This document shows positions 46,777 to 55,540 of a stretch of 64,000 nt of DNA, in pieces. This DNA is from Methanococcoides alaskense (GTDB taxonomy: Archaea; Halobacteriota; Methanosarcinia; Methanosarcinales; Methanosarcinaceae). Numbering within the stretch: the stretch's first letter is position 1; each line of letters begins with the position of its first letter. A model generated the notes under the pieces. The model had not been told where the DNA came from. It saw nothing but the letters and a program-made list of their open reading frames with translations, and did not search any database. Where the stretch lies: NCBI RefSeq assembly GCF_031454185.1, contig NZ_JAVDQI010000001.1:434001-498000 (forward strand). Direction: 5' to 3'. The translations under genes and the position numbers were made by a program.

Positions 46777-48768
46777 TTATTTCCTGATATCCGATTCACC
46801 CGGAGGAAGCATTCTTGCAATTCTGTCAGGTGATGCGATCTGTTTGACAAAGGAAGGGTCTTTCAGCTCATCGACATACATACGATATAACTTCTTGGAA
46901 ATATCGTTCTGATTGAACTTGCCGGGCATGACCTCTATCACATACTTCCCATTGGCCTGTACCGCAGACAAAGGTCCACCGATAACACGCGTTTCAGCAC
47001 CCAGATCAAGACCTATGGCAACACCAACAGGAACATCCTTGTAATAATTACGTTCACCCCGAATGATGAAAGCACCTTTTTTAAGATACTCACCGGATTC
47101 AGGCGTCTTTGATACCTGTTCAGGCTTTATCCAGTAGCAATCCCCACTGAACTGCCCGGCTTTCCAGACACTTGAATAAGATACGACAAACCTTGCCGCT
47201 TCTTCGAGGGTAGTTTCAGGGATATCCTTTCCTTCGGTCTTAATTACAGTTATAGGAGCTCCGGGAACCTGAGTATGGAAAACGATGTCACGTTTTTCCA
47301 TATACTTCTTCACGATCTCCTCGTTCGTATCAGAATCCCTTCCGCCGATAACAAGGAAACCATCGGATGAGAAGAACCACCTGAACCGGTCATACCAGTG
47401 CTTCTTGAAGACGGCCTTTCGCCTTTTAGAAACTTTCTGTTCCCGCTTTTTCATTGCTCTTTTCGTATCTTCGATAGCAATCAAGGCCCCGTCTCGCTTT
47501 TTGCTGATCTTCTTGGCCTTATTATAATACATCTGAGCATTTTGAGGAATGGTCTTACGAATATTGATATTCGCATTTACGACATCAAGATCTACTAACA
47601 CACTCCCTTCCGCCTGATCGATGCTTACTATAGCCTTCGCTGCTGGAAGGGTATCTTTTGCTTTCTTAAGAGTATCCCAGATATCTTTCCAGGAATAGCC
47701 CTTATCCCGGGCATCTTCGAGAACAGAGAGAACCTCTTCTACTGTCTGATAATTTCCATAGATGCTTTCGGCGATCAGTGTGTACTTAGTCACATCCTTT
47801 TCAAATTTCAGTATGGCTTCCTGCTGTTTCCTCAGACGTCTTTCAAATACGTCCTCTTTTTCCTTCTTTTTAGCAACTACCTGTTCTATGACCTCTTCAG
47901 ATGCCTTTTTACCAAAGAACTCATCGAGAGCCTTATTGAACGAAGGGTAAAATTCCTTTTCAGCATCGGAGTATTGCATAAGCTCCAGAGGAAGTACATC
48001 CACTGCCTGTAACTCGTCTTTCACAGTCTTCTTTATGATACAGGGCTTTAGTTCATGGTTGACGATCGGAGCAAAAACGTTTGTAATAGCTTTGCTGAGT
48101 GCAGCCACTTCCTCAGGACTTGCAACCTTTGCAGAGGTATTCTTATCCACACCTGCCCTTAAACAGACCTCTTCTGCAAGGACCCCCCCAAGATTATAAC
48201 TTGTCGCTATCGTCCTGACAACATTTGAATCCGAAGAAAGGAAGCGCTCGGACATTACATTAGCATCGACATCAAGAGGACTTAGTTGCGCTTCAGGATA
48301 TTCATATATTTCGCCACTGCGAATACGCCTGCCCTTGAAGGTGACGGGTTTCATAGGCAGGATGATCTTCCTGTCACTGTTCAAAAGAACAATATTACCA
48401 CGCGAGAACAGTTCGCAGACGAGGATGGTCTCGATACCTCCACGTATTGCCCCGATCTCGATTATCCTGTCAAAATCATATTGCTTTATAGAAGTGATCC
48501 TTCCACCGAGGATATGTTTTCTAAGCAGCATTGGAAAAGCCTGCGGGGTTTTAGGGCTTTCACGCACATAATTGCTCATGTGTGCCCTTTTGCCTGCCTG
48601 TATCACCAGGTTGTCCCGACCTTTCCCAAATATAAAGAGATTTATCCTGATCTCATCCGGTGCCGGCTGATATATCTTTCCGATCTTGGAATCGATAAGG
48701 GAACCTTCCCCCTCGCCAAGTTCAGATACAAGAGCAGCTACATCTGCACTCGTCATCTCCTGTTTCAT
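46777..48768 (-). CDS. rqcH: ribosome quality control protein RqcH/NEMF (NFACT family)
   Basis: Binds large ribosomal subunits blocked with peptidyl-tRNA and in bacteria directs alanine tailing; eukaryotic NEMF/Rqc2 makes CAT tails. The 663-residue protein has the NFACT-N domain (KRAHMSNYVRESPKTPQAFPMLLRKH near residue 75), a coiled coil (residues about 290-460, rich in K, E and R), and the NFACT-R domain (FRWFFSSDGFLVIGGRDSDTNEEIV and DIVFHTQVPGAP). Its placement beside pelota ties ribosome splitting to quality control of the subunit. Confidence 0.92.
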   Translation of the reverse strand: MKQEMTSADVAALVSELGEGEGSLIDSKIGKIYQPAPDEIRINLFIFGKGRDNLVIQAGKRAHMSNYVRESPKTPQAFPMLLRKHILGGRITSIKQYDFDRIIEIGAIRGGIETILVCELFSRGNIVLLNSDRKIILPMKPVTFKGRRIRSGEIYEYPEAQLSPLDVDANVMSERFLSSDSNVVRTIATSYNLGGVLAEEVCLRAGVDKNTSAKVASPEEVAALSKAITNVFAPIVNHELKPCIIKKTVKDELQAVDVLPLELMQYSDAEKEFYPSFNKALDEFFGKKASEEVIEQVVAKKKEKEDVFERRLRKQQEAILKFEKDVTKYTLIAESIYGNYQTVEEVLSVLEDARDKGYSWKDIWDTLKKAKDTLPAAKAIVSIDQAEGSVLVDLDVVNANINIRKTIPQNAQMYYNKAKKISKKRDGALIAIEDTKRAMKKREQKVSKRRKAVFKKHWYDRFRWFFSSDGFLVIGGRDSDTNEEIVKKYMEKRDIVFHTQVPGAPITVIKTEGKDIPETTLEEAARFVVSYSSVWKAGQFSGDCYWIKPEQVSKTPESGEYLKKGAFIIRGERNYYKDVPVGVAIGLDLGAETRVIGGPLSAVQANGKYVIEVMPGKFNQNDISKKLYRMYVDELKDPSFVKQIASPDRIARMLPPGESDIRK

Positions 48769-48918
48769 ACGTGCTTATACCTTCCGACCGGACTTAAGGT
48801 TTATCCATCTTAGCTCATCTGAAATTATCAGAGATGCTCTAGATTAAGCAATAAAGAAATAGTATTAATGCATCAATTGGTTGAAACCAACGATCACCGA
48901 ATTATTGGAAAATTATAC

Positions 48919-50091
48919 ATGGATCTCAAAACCAAACATTATCTCAAATCGAAATTCCAGGAATATTACAGGACCGCTGAAATTCATCTACCTGCAAGGC
49001 TGCCAGAGAGAGAATGGGGAGTTATTTCTTTTGACGAGATGCCGGAAACCGTGATGAGAAGGCATAAGGCATTTGGTTCTGCAGGAGAGGTTGAGGACTA
49101 TCTTACAGGAATGGCACCTGCTCATGTATATTATTCCGTTGCATATTATACGTATCCGAACGCGCCGACCATGAAAGAAAAGCAGTGGCTGGCTGCAGAC
49201 CTTATATTTGACCTTGATGCAGACCATATCCCGGGAGCACCCAATTCATATTCTGATATGCTCGAACATGTCAAAAAGGAGACATTGAAGCTCTATGACC
49301 TCCTGACAAACGATTTCGGGTTCAAGGAAGAGGACATCGGGGCGGTCTTTTCAGGAGGAAGAGGCTATCACTTCCACATAAGCGATCCGCGTGTGCTCTC
49401 CCTTGAAAGTGCAGAAAGAAGGGAGATAGTTGATTATATCAGCGGAAGAGGACTGAACCTTGATAAAATATTTGTAAAAAAAGGTATTAGTGGAGATGCC
49501 GGAAGTGAGAAGGCAACAATGAACGTATTCCCTTCCGAAGATGACGGAGGTTGGGGTGAAAGGATAAACCGTCATATGATAGCATACCTGAGAGATCTGG
49601 CAGCAAAAGAGGATGCGGAAAAACTTTTCACCGGATTTAAGGGGATCGGGAAGAAAACATCAAAGCAGATAGTGGAGATATTAAGGGACGATACCCAGGT
49701 AGATCTGCTCAAAAAAGGAAATATGGAAGCTTTGTCACGTGTGAACAAGGATATTATACAGACCCTTGCCGAAAGATCGGTCACAGAGCTTTCTGCAAGT
49801 GTGGATGAGCCGGTCACAGGAGATATAAAACGCCTTATTCGCCTTCCGGGATCATTGCATGGGAAATCGGGGATGTGTGTCACATCGTTGTCCATCGCAC
49901 AGCTTGAGGAGTTTGACCCGTTGAACGATGCCGTTGTGTTTTCGGACAAGCCGGTAAAATTAAAAGTGATAAGACCTTTTGCCGTACAGATGAAAGGTAA
50001 GGACCTCTATGTTGAAGAAGGTGTGCAGGAACTACCGGAATATGCAGCTATCTACCTAATGTGCAGAGGTGCAGCAGAATATGGACCGTAA
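48919..50091 (+). CDS. priS: DNA primase small catalytic subunit PriS
   Basis: Makes RNA/DNA primers for replication together with PriL. About 390 residues; the catalytic metal triad is in LIFDLDADHIPGAP near residue 95, and the SGGRGYHFHISDPR motif lies near residue 150. Later comes KRLIRLPGSLHGKSGMCV, the conserved nucleotide-binding stretch. ATG 48919 gives the usual N terminus; a longer frame from 48868 is possible. The following GINS gene overlaps the 3' end by 11 bases. Confidence 0.94.
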   Translation: MDLKTKHYLKSKFQEYYRTAEIHLPARLPEREWGVISFDEMPETVMRRHKAFGSAGEVEDYLTGMAPAHVYYSVAYYTYPNAPTMKEKQWLAADLIFDLDADHIPGAPNSYSDMLEHVKKETLKLYDLLTNDFGFKEEDIGAVFSGGRGYHFHISDPRVLSLESAERREIVDYISGRGLNLDKIFVKKGISGDAGSEKATMNVFPSEDDGGWGERINRHMIAYLRDLAAKEDAEKLFTGFKGIGKKTSKQIVEILRDDTQVDLLKKGNMEALSRVNKDIIQTLAERSVTELSASVDEPVTGDIKRLIRLPGSLHGKSGMCVTSLSIAQLEEFDPLNDAVVFSDKPVKLKVIRPFAVQMKGKDLYVEEGVQELPEYAAIYLMCRGAAEYGP

Positions 50092-50800
50092 TGAGCTTAA
50101 GAGCATACTCCGTGAAGAGAACAGTTCCGCATTAAGAGGATTACCCCATGGGTTCTATGTCCTTGTGGACAAATATATCCATGAACTGGAAGGCGAGATA
50201 AGGCAGATAAGTAACCAGCGTTCTCCCGAATCGAAGATCCTTGAAGATGAGCTTCAAAGTGCCATCAACGATGTGGAGACCATATTCATCAGGCGCATAC
50301 GCAAAATAACATCGAGGGCAACTTCGAATGCGTTCTCCAGCAGTTCACCAAAACAGGACCTTGACAAGCTCCTTCCTGAGGAGAAGAAAGTATATGAAGC
50401 AACCCTTTTTGCAATACAGATCGCAAGAGGAGAATTACTGGAACCCATACTGGATCCTACAGCAAGTTTTAATGTAGAGAAGGTCGAACCTGCGGAAACA
50501 AGGGTCCAGGAAGCGAACAATGCTGCTACAGATACTGTCAAAGAGAGAGAGAAAGTAGCAGTCGCAGAAATTCCTGCTGGTATTGAAGACAATGGAAAGT
50601 CAGAGATAGCCAAAAGGAATATAAATGAAGAATACTTTGTTGTCCGAATATTGAAAGACCTACCGACATTCAATGCCGTAGATAAACGAAATTATACTAC
50701 TCATGCAGAAGATGTTGTTGTTTTACCCGCAATGAACGCAAACGTTCTGGTAAAACGAGGCGCAGCTCATCTTATTACAAAGATAACAAATTCAAATTGA
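50081..50800 (+). CDS. GINS complex subunit, Gins51 type
   Basis: A component of the archaeal CMG helicase, linking MCM with primase and Cdc45/RecJ. About 239 residues: an N-terminal helical GINS A-domain (RNELKSILREENSSALRGLPHGFYV), a long variable acidic linker, and the B-domain at the C terminus (YFVVRILKDLPTFNAVDKRNYTTHAEDVVVLPAMNANVLVKRGAAHLI). This A-then-B order is that of Gins51. ATG 50081 follows AGAGGTG within the end of priS, so translation is coupled to primase, as in many archaea. Confidence 0.88.
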   Translation: MDRNELKSILREENSSALRGLPHGFYVLVDKYIHELEGEIRQISNQRSPESKILEDELQSAINDVETIFIRRIRKITSRATSNAFSSSSPKQDLDKLLPEEKKVYEATLFAIQIARGELLEPILDPTASFNVEKVEPAETRVQEANNAATDTVKEREKVAVAEIPAGIEDNGKSEIAKRNINEEYFVVRILKDLPTFNAVDKRNYTTHAEDVVVLPAMNANVLVKRGAAHLITKITNSN

Positions 50801-50815
50801 TAGAAGGTGTAAATA

Positions 50816-51094
50816 ATGAAAATTCCAAAGAGGTTCAGAACTTATTGCCCATCCTGCAAAACTCACACTGAACACATTGCAGAAAGAGTGAAAAAAGGCA
50901 AAGCATCGGCAATGACACATATCGCAAGGCAGAAAAAGAGACAGACTGGTATAGGAAACAGTGGTAAGTTCTCAAAGGTTCCTGGAGGAGACAAACCAAC
51001 CAAGAGAGTACAGCTCAAATACCGCTGCACAACTTGCAACAAGTCCCACCAGAGACCATGTTTCAGAGCAAAGAAATTCGAGTTTAAGGAATGA
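50816..51094 (+). CDS. rpl44e: ribosomal protein eL42 (L44e)
   Basis: A 92-residue protein of the large ribosomal subunit, near the E site. The zinc ribbon is formed by RTYCPSCKTHTEH near the N terminus and YRCTTCNKSHQRP near the C terminus, with a basic middle. The start follows AGAAGGTGTAAATA. It sits 15 bases after the GINS gene and is followed by rps27e at once. Confidence 0.96.
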   Translation: MKIPKRFRTYCPSCKTHTEHIAERVKKGKASAMTHIARQKKRQTGIGNSGKFSKVPGGDKPTKRVQLKYRCTTCNKSHQRPCFRAKKFEFKE

Positions 51095-51099
51095 TGATC

Positions 51100-51276
51100 A
51101 TGACAAACCCTAAAAGCAGATTTTTACGTGTAAAATGTAACGACTGTTCTAACGAACAGGTGATCTTTGGTAGTGCAAGCCGCAAGGTGACCTGCCTTGT
51201 TTGTGGAAGAACACTCGCGGAGTCTACCGGCGGAAAGTCAACAATAACAACACATATCCTGGAAGTCCTTGAATAA
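51100..51276 (+). CDS. rps27e: ribosomal protein eS27
   Basis: A 58-residue small-subunit zinc-ribbon protein: RVKCNDCSNEQVIFG and VTCLVCGRTLAESTGG carry the two CXXC pairs. Three ATGs occur between 51091 and 51100. I choose 51100 (MTNPKSRF) because AAGGA sits nine bases upstream and homologs begin there; the first overlaps the eL42 stop. Confidence 0.95.
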   Translation: MTNPKSRFLRVKCNDCSNEQVIFGSASRKVTCLVCGRTLAESTGGKSTITTHILEVLE

Positions 51277-51286
51277 AGGGTGTAGA

Positions 51287-52084
51287 ATGGAAAATAATAA
51301 TTGGCCAGAAAGCGGCGACTTTGTAGTTTGTACTGTAAAGAACGTAGTCGACTTTGGGGCCTATACCACTCTTGAAGAATATGGAGGCAAGGAAGGATTC
51401 ATCCATATCTCCGAGGTCAAAGCCGGCTGGGTAAAATATGTTCGTGACTACGTAAGGGAAGGACAAAAGATCGTCTGCAAAGTGCTGAACGTAGATCCAA
51501 ACCGACGTCACATCGATCTTTCATTGAAAGATGTGAACGAACACCAGAAGCGTGCAAAGATACAGGACTGGAAGAACGAACAAAAAGCTACAAAATGGCT
51601 TCAGTTCGTAGCAGAGGACATGGGCACCAGTCAGGAAGAGATGGAAGGGGTAAAGAAGATTCTTTCGGATGAGTTCGGAAGTTGCTACATAGCTTTTGAA
51701 GAAGCTACCATCAATGGCGAAGAGGCTTTCGAAGGCATTGCCATCGGCAAGGAACTTGCTGAAAAGATAGTCAGTATCGCCCAAGAGAATATTAAACTTC
51801 CATTCGTAGATATCGCAGGATATGTGGACCTTACAAGCAACCTTCCTGACGGGATCGAGCTAATAAAGAAAGCATTGAAAGCAGCAGCAAAGGTCAAAAT
51901 AGACGATGTAAGGATAGATGTCACTTACACCGGTGCACCAAGATACAGGATAAAGGTAATCGCACCAGAGTACAAGACCGCTGAAGCTGCTTTGAAGAAG
52001 GCTTCTGAAGAAGCTATCGAAACCATTGAGAAGAAGGGCGGAAAAGGTATTTTCCACAGGCATATAGAAACAGCAAAGGCGTGA
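51287..52084 (+). CDS. eif2a: translation initiation factor aIF2 alpha subunit
   Basis: Part of the aIF2 heterotrimer that brings initiator tRNA to the ribosome. The 265-residue protein has an N-terminal S1 domain (GDFVVCTVKNVVDFGAYTTLEEYGGKEGFIHISE), a helical middle domain, and a C-terminal alpha/beta domain (VRIDVTYTGAPRYRIKVIAPEYKTAE) that binds the gamma subunit. ATG 51287 follows GGGTGTAGA ten bases after the rps27e stop. This eL42-eS27-aIF2alpha-Nop10 order is widespread in archaea. Confidence 0.96.
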   Translation: MENNNWPESGDFVVCTVKNVVDFGAYTTLEEYGGKEGFIHISEVKAGWVKYVRDYVREGQKIVCKVLNVDPNRRHIDLSLKDVNEHQKRAKIQDWKNEQKATKWLQFVAEDMGTSQEEMEGVKKILSDEFGSCYIAFEEATINGEEAFEGIAIGKELAEKIVSIAQENIKLPFVDIAGYVDLTSNLPDGIELIKKALKAAAKVKIDDVRIDVTYTGAPRYRIKVIAPEYKTAEAALKKASEEAIETIEKKGGKGIFHRHIETAKA

Positions 52085-52090
52085 TTTTCA

Positions 52091-52261
52091 TTGGGAAATA
52101 AGCTTCGAAGATGCCCCCAATGCAATATTTATACGCTGAAAGACAACTGTCCGGAATGTGGTGAGAGCTCAGGCAATCCCCTTCCGGCACGATTTTCTCC
52201 ACTTGATCCTTATGGGAAATATAGACGAATCTCTAAAAAGAAGGAGATGGAACATGCGTGA
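52091..52261 (+). CDS. nop10: H/ACA ribonucleoprotein subunit Nop10
   Basis: A 56-residue protein of the RNA-guided pseudouridine synthase (with Cbf5, Gar1 and L7Ae). It starts at TTG, six bases after the aIF2 alpha stop: GNKLRRCPQCNIYTL and then NCPECGESSG form the zinc ribbon, and ARFSPLDPYGKYRR is the C-terminal Cbf5-binding segment, very typical. It was missed by a simple ATG search because of the TTG start and its size. The next gene starts inside its last codons. Confidence 0.93.
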   Translation: MGNKLRRCPQCNIYTLKDNCPECGESSGNPLPARFSPLDPYGKYRRISKKKEMEHA

Positions 52262-53039
52262 AACAACCGTAATTCGCCTTAAGGAAGACATCCAACTGGA
52301 GAATGCCACACTTCTTGTAGGACTCCCCGGAGTCGGGCATGTAGGTAAACTTGTTGTTGACCACCTTATTGAAAAGCTCGATGCTGAAAAGGTATTTGAG
52401 ATATATTCCCCCCATTTTCCACCACAGGTAATGGTGAACGAAGAGAGTACTGTCAAACTCGTCAATAACGAGATATACGTTTGCAAAGCTAACGGAAATG
52501 ACATAGTACTTCTTGCAGGCGATCATCAAAGCACTAGCACAGAAGGACATTACGAGCTAGGTACAATTTACATTGACATTGCTGAAGAACTCGGAGTGAA
52601 GAGGATATTCACCCTTGGCGGCTACCCCACAGGTCAATTGACACATACTGATGAGGTCATGGGCGCTTCCAATGATCTTGATATGGTGACAGAACTCAAA
52701 GAGTATGAGGTCACATTCAAACCAAACGAACCCGGAGGAGGTATCGTTGGCGCTTCCGGACTTTTGCTCGGACTCAGCATGTTCAAGAACATCAAGGCAG
52801 CATGCTTGATGGGACTTACTTCAGGATACCTTGTAGATCCTAAGAGTGCACAGGCACTCCTCGCATTACTTAGTAAGATACTGAACATCGAAGTAGATGT
52901 CAGCGAACTCGAAGAAAGAGCTAAGGATATGGAAAAAATCGTTGCAAACCTGATGGAAGCAAAACAACAGCAACAGCAGCAGCAACCGGAAATGTTGAGA
53001 GACACTGCCACAGATGAAGATCTAAGGTACATAGGGTAA
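52254..53039 (+). CDS. PAC2-family protein (predicted proteasome assembly chaperone)
   Basis: About 261 residues of the PAC2 family (COG2047): LLVGLPGVGHVGKLVVDHLIEKL near residue 20, FTLGGYPTGQLTHTDEV near residue 120, GLLLGLSMFKNIKAACLMG near residue 165. Homologs in eukaryotes act in proteasome assembly; the archaeal role is not settled. The C terminus holds a run of seven or more glutamines after EAK. ATG 52254 overlaps the nop10 stop and follows GGAGATGG. Confidence 0.85.
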   Translation: MRETTVIRLKEDIQLENATLLVGLPGVGHVGKLVVDHLIEKLDAEKVFEIYSPHFPPQVMVNEESTVKLVNNEIYVCKANGNDIVLLAGDHQSTSTEGHYELGTIYIDIAEELGVKRIFTLGGYPTGQLTHTDEVMGASNDLDMVTELKEYEVTFKPNEPGGGIVGASGLLLGLSMFKNIKAACLMGLTSGYLVDPKSAQALLALLSKILNIEVDVSELEERAKDMEKIVANLMEAKQQQQQQQPEMLRDTATDEDLRYIG

Positions 53040-53048
53040 GATGATCTG

Positions 53049-54278
53049 ATGCAGATCAATGCTGATCTTCACCTTCATTCAAAATATTCCATGGCATGCT
53101 CCAAGAATATGGAGCTGTCAACAATTTCTATTGAAGCAAGGAAAAAAGGAATTGACCTTGTTGCTACCGGAGACTGCATTCATCCAAAATGGCTTGAGGA
53201 AATTAAACTAGCCGCTACGGATAATGAGACTATTATTATCAATGATACTCATTTCATCCCCACGACTGAGATCGAGGATAAGGACCGAGTACATCACCTT
53301 TTGATCCTGCCATCGATATCCAAAGCTGAGGAACTGGCAGAGGCCATGTCGAAATATGGAAACCTCGCAGTTGATGGCCGTCCCACGGTGCGCCTTGACG
53401 GCTGTGAGATAGCACAGATAGCAAAGGACGTGGGTGCCCTTATTGGCCCCTGCCATGCATTCACACCCTGGACAGCTCTTTATGCATATCATGATTCCCT
53501 TGAGAGCTGCTATGGGGACATGACTGACTACATATCTTTCCTCGAGCTCGGATTAAGTGCAGACAGCGATTATGCAGACCGCATAAGTGAGCTGCACAGA
53601 CTTACCTTCCTCACGAACTCCGATGCACATTCCCCCTGGTCCAACAAGCTCGCACGCGAATTCACAAGATTCAATGTCCCGAGCATCGATTTTGAAGGAC
53701 TTGAAAAAGCAATACTACGCAAGGAAGGCTACAAAGCAACCCTGAACGTGGGATTCTTCCCGGGAGAAGGAAAATATAACGAATCCGCGTGCATCAAGTG
53801 TTACACCCATTATACCAATGAGGAATGCATAAGGCAGAACTGGAGATGTCCTGAATGCAGAGGACAGATCAAGAAGGGAGTTAAGGACAGAGTGAACGAA
53901 CTTGCAGACCTGGAACAGCCACAACACCCCGACCATCGCCCTGATTACATACACCTTGCTCCCCTTGCCGAGATAATAATGATGGCACTCGGACATGCCA
54001 GCATCACCACAAAAGGTGTGACTTCGGCATGGACAGCCCTTATCGAAAGATTCGGCAACGAGGTCGGAGTCCTTCTTGATAGCAATCCCGAGCAGCTTGG
54101 CATAGTAGACCAAAGAATAGTCGATGCCATAATGGCATTCAGGAACGGTGAAGTGATAATTCGCCCTGGCGGCGGCGGAGAATACGGCCACATAGAACTG
54201 CCAGTTTCAAAGGACGAGGAAGCGGAACCACAACAACAAAATCAAACAAAAGCCCAGAGTTCCCTTTTCGATTTTTGA
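53049..54278 (+). CDS. endonuclease Q (EndoQ), PHP domain, PCNA-interacting tail
   Basis: A repair nuclease that nicks 5' of deaminated bases (uracil, hypoxanthine, xanthine) in DNA. The 409-residue protein has an N-terminal PHP domain (NADLHLHSKYSM, then TGDCIHP, TEIEDKDRVHHL, and TNSDAHSPW, the metal ligands), a zinc-binding region (CIKCYTHYTNEEC and WRCPEC near residue 245-270), and the C-terminal PIP box QSSLFDF, which binds PCNA. It closes the cluster that starts with priS, seven bases after PAC2. Confidence 0.92.
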   Translation: MQINADLHLHSKYSMACSKNMELSTISIEARKKGIDLVATGDCIHPKWLEEIKLAATDNETIIINDTHFIPTTEIEDKDRVHHLLILPSISKAEELAEAMSKYGNLAVDGRPTVRLDGCEIAQIAKDVGALIGPCHAFTPWTALYAYHDSLESCYGDMTDYISFLELGLSADSDYADRISELHRLTFLTNSDAHSPWSNKLAREFTRFNVPSIDFEGLEKAILRKEGYKATLNVGFFPGEGKYNESACIKCYTHYTNEECIRQNWRCPECRGQIKKGVKDRVNELADLEQPQHPDHRPDYIHLAPLAEIIMMALGHASITTKGVTSAWTALIERFGNEVGVLLDSNPEQLGIVDQRIVDAIMAFRNGEVIIRPGGGGEYGHIELPVSKDEEAEPQQQNQTKAQSSLFDF

Positions 54279-54291
54279 TATCTTTTTCGAC

Positions 54292-54301
54292 ACTTATATA
54301 T
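54292..54301 (+). promoter_or_regulatory. TATA box of tRNA-Ser
   Basis: ACTTATATAT about 30 bases upstream of the tRNA 5' end, the expected distance of an archaeal box A. Confidence 0.7.
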
Positions 54302-54328
54302 TCAATTAAAACTATCAAACAGAACAGT

Positions 54329-54446
54329 GCCGAGGTGGCAGAGCGGACTAATCCAACGGTGTATTTATGCCGCGGAGTCTAAACGCGGCAGGCTCGAGAC
54401 CTGTTTCTCCTAACGGAGTGCTTGGGTTCGAATCCCAACCTCGGCG
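54329..54446 (+). tRNA. tRNA-Ser(CGA) with about 32 extra internal bases
   Basis: Acceptor GCCGAGG pairs with CCTCGGC, discriminator G (serine). The T arm is TTGGG TTCGAAT CCCAA, and the long variable arm CTCC TAAC GGAG marks a class II tRNA. The anticodon loop CTCGAGA reads CGA. Between the D arm and the anticodon are about 32 additional bases, so the gene is 118 long and the mature form would be 86. One solution removes 54353-54384, which restores the D stem (GCA/TGC) and an anticodon stem GCAGG/CCTGT. A second removes 54358-54389 and gives a six-pair AACAGG/CCTGTT stem but leaves a C-C mismatch in the D stem. A bulge-helix-bulge motif is not obvious. No CCA is encoded. Confidence 0.8.
54353..54389 (+). 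other. putative noncanonical tRNA intron region
   Basis: Contains the perfect hairpin TGCCGCG-(9)-CGCGGCA. The 32-base intervening sequence lies inside this interval, at the D stem or in the 5' strand of the anticodon stem, not at the common 37/38 site. Confidence 0.5.
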
Positions 54447-54594
54447 TTCTACTTTAAGTATGTATATGATCATTTTCATTTTTCTTAAGTTCAGAAAGAG
54501 AAGAAACGACGTTTTTTTGAATTTAGTATTTAATCTAAGTTTGACCAATTAAAAGGAAGGTTAAGAGCTTGGTGAGATTTGTAGGCTACACAAT

Positions 54595-55425
54595 TTATTG
54601 TTCACTATCTGAGTAAATTTTGATAAATTCGGCCATTAGGGTTACGATAATGGAAGAGTAATACAGCCACAAAAAGATCGCGAGAAAAGCACCAATTTTT
54701 GTATAAACAGTTGTAAAATTACTATATGAAATATATAAGCTAAAGAGATGTTTGCCAAGGGTGATGAAAAGGACAGTCAAAAATGAACCTATGCCAACAT
54801 ACTTAATTTTGACCTTCTTATCAGGAAGGGCCATATAAAGATAAATAAAAAAGAATATAAGTAAGAAGAAGGTTGCGATAGAAGAAACATATTGCATCAG
54901 CTCCAAAGGCAACGGATGAATGATAGTGAGCATGTTTGAGATCACTACTAAAAATATCTCTGCAAGAATGCTTATTATCAGCAACAAACTAAAGATAAAA
55001 ACCGCAACGAATGAAGAGATACGTTTCTTGAACAGTCTGTGACCCCATCCTTTTTTAGAATCCAAAACTCCCCACATATGATCGATCGTTTTCTGGAACT
55101 GTAAGAAGATGTTGCCAGCACTCCAAAGGAAAAGTAAAAAACTGATTATCAATCCAAAGGTCAGGGAACTCGTTTCCGGTAATTGATGGAAGAGCAGGTT
55201 TAATGAATTTATAATTTCTTCATCTGCAAAAGGTGAAACGTAATCGATAATTGTTGCCTGAAGTCGTTCCACTTTCAAGAACATTCCCCCCAGGGATAAT
55301 GAAAATAAAAGTAAGGAAGGAAGACTGAGTATTAAATAAAATGAGAGTGCTGCACTGAAAGAGGTACCATCGTCAGCGTTCCATCTTCTAATGGTTTGTA
55401 CAGCCACATCCCTGAGTTTTCCCAT
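54595..55425 (-). CDS. YihY/BrkB-family membrane protein
   Basis: The 276-residue protein has about six membrane helices with the family's N-terminal signature RWNADDGTSFSAALSFYLILSLPSLLLFS and the middle WSAGNIFLQFQKTIDHMWGV. The C-terminal part contains IGAFLAIFLWLYYSSIIVTLMAEF. Family members were once called RNase BN in error; the actual function is unknown and possibly transport. It stands alone. Similar stretches of about 40 bases (AGAAGAAACGAYGTTTTT) lie on both sides. Confidence 0.88.
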   Translation of the reverse strand: MGKLRDVAVQTIRRWNADDGTSFSAALSFYLILSLPSLLLFSLSLGGMFLKVERLQATIIDYVSPFADEEIINSLNLLFHQLPETSSLTFGLIISFLLFLWSAGNIFLQFQKTIDHMWGVLDSKKGWGHRLFKKRISSFVAVFIFSLLLIISILAEIFLVVISNMLTIIHPLPLELMQYVSSIATFFLLIFFFIYLYMALPDKKVKIKYVGIGSFLTVLFITLGKHLFSLYISYSNFTTVYTKIGAFLAIFLWLYYSSIIVTLMAEFIKIYSDSEQ

Positions 55426-55540
55426 AAGAGGTATTGAACTTATAGCTACAATTAGTTTCTGATAACGTTCATTTTCGGGTTTAAGAAAAAGAAGAAACGA
55501 TGTTTTTACTTATTTTTGGCCCACAACTTTTCTGGACGAA

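Noticed and set aside
54374..54384. A CTA triplet with flanking T and AA in the tRNA-Ser insert, resembling an amber-decoding anticodon loop
   Set aside because: The surrounding hairpin has a 9-base loop and the rest of the molecule is a serine tRNA with a proper CGA anticodon loop; it does not look like tRNA-Pyl, which has a quite different short D loop and body.
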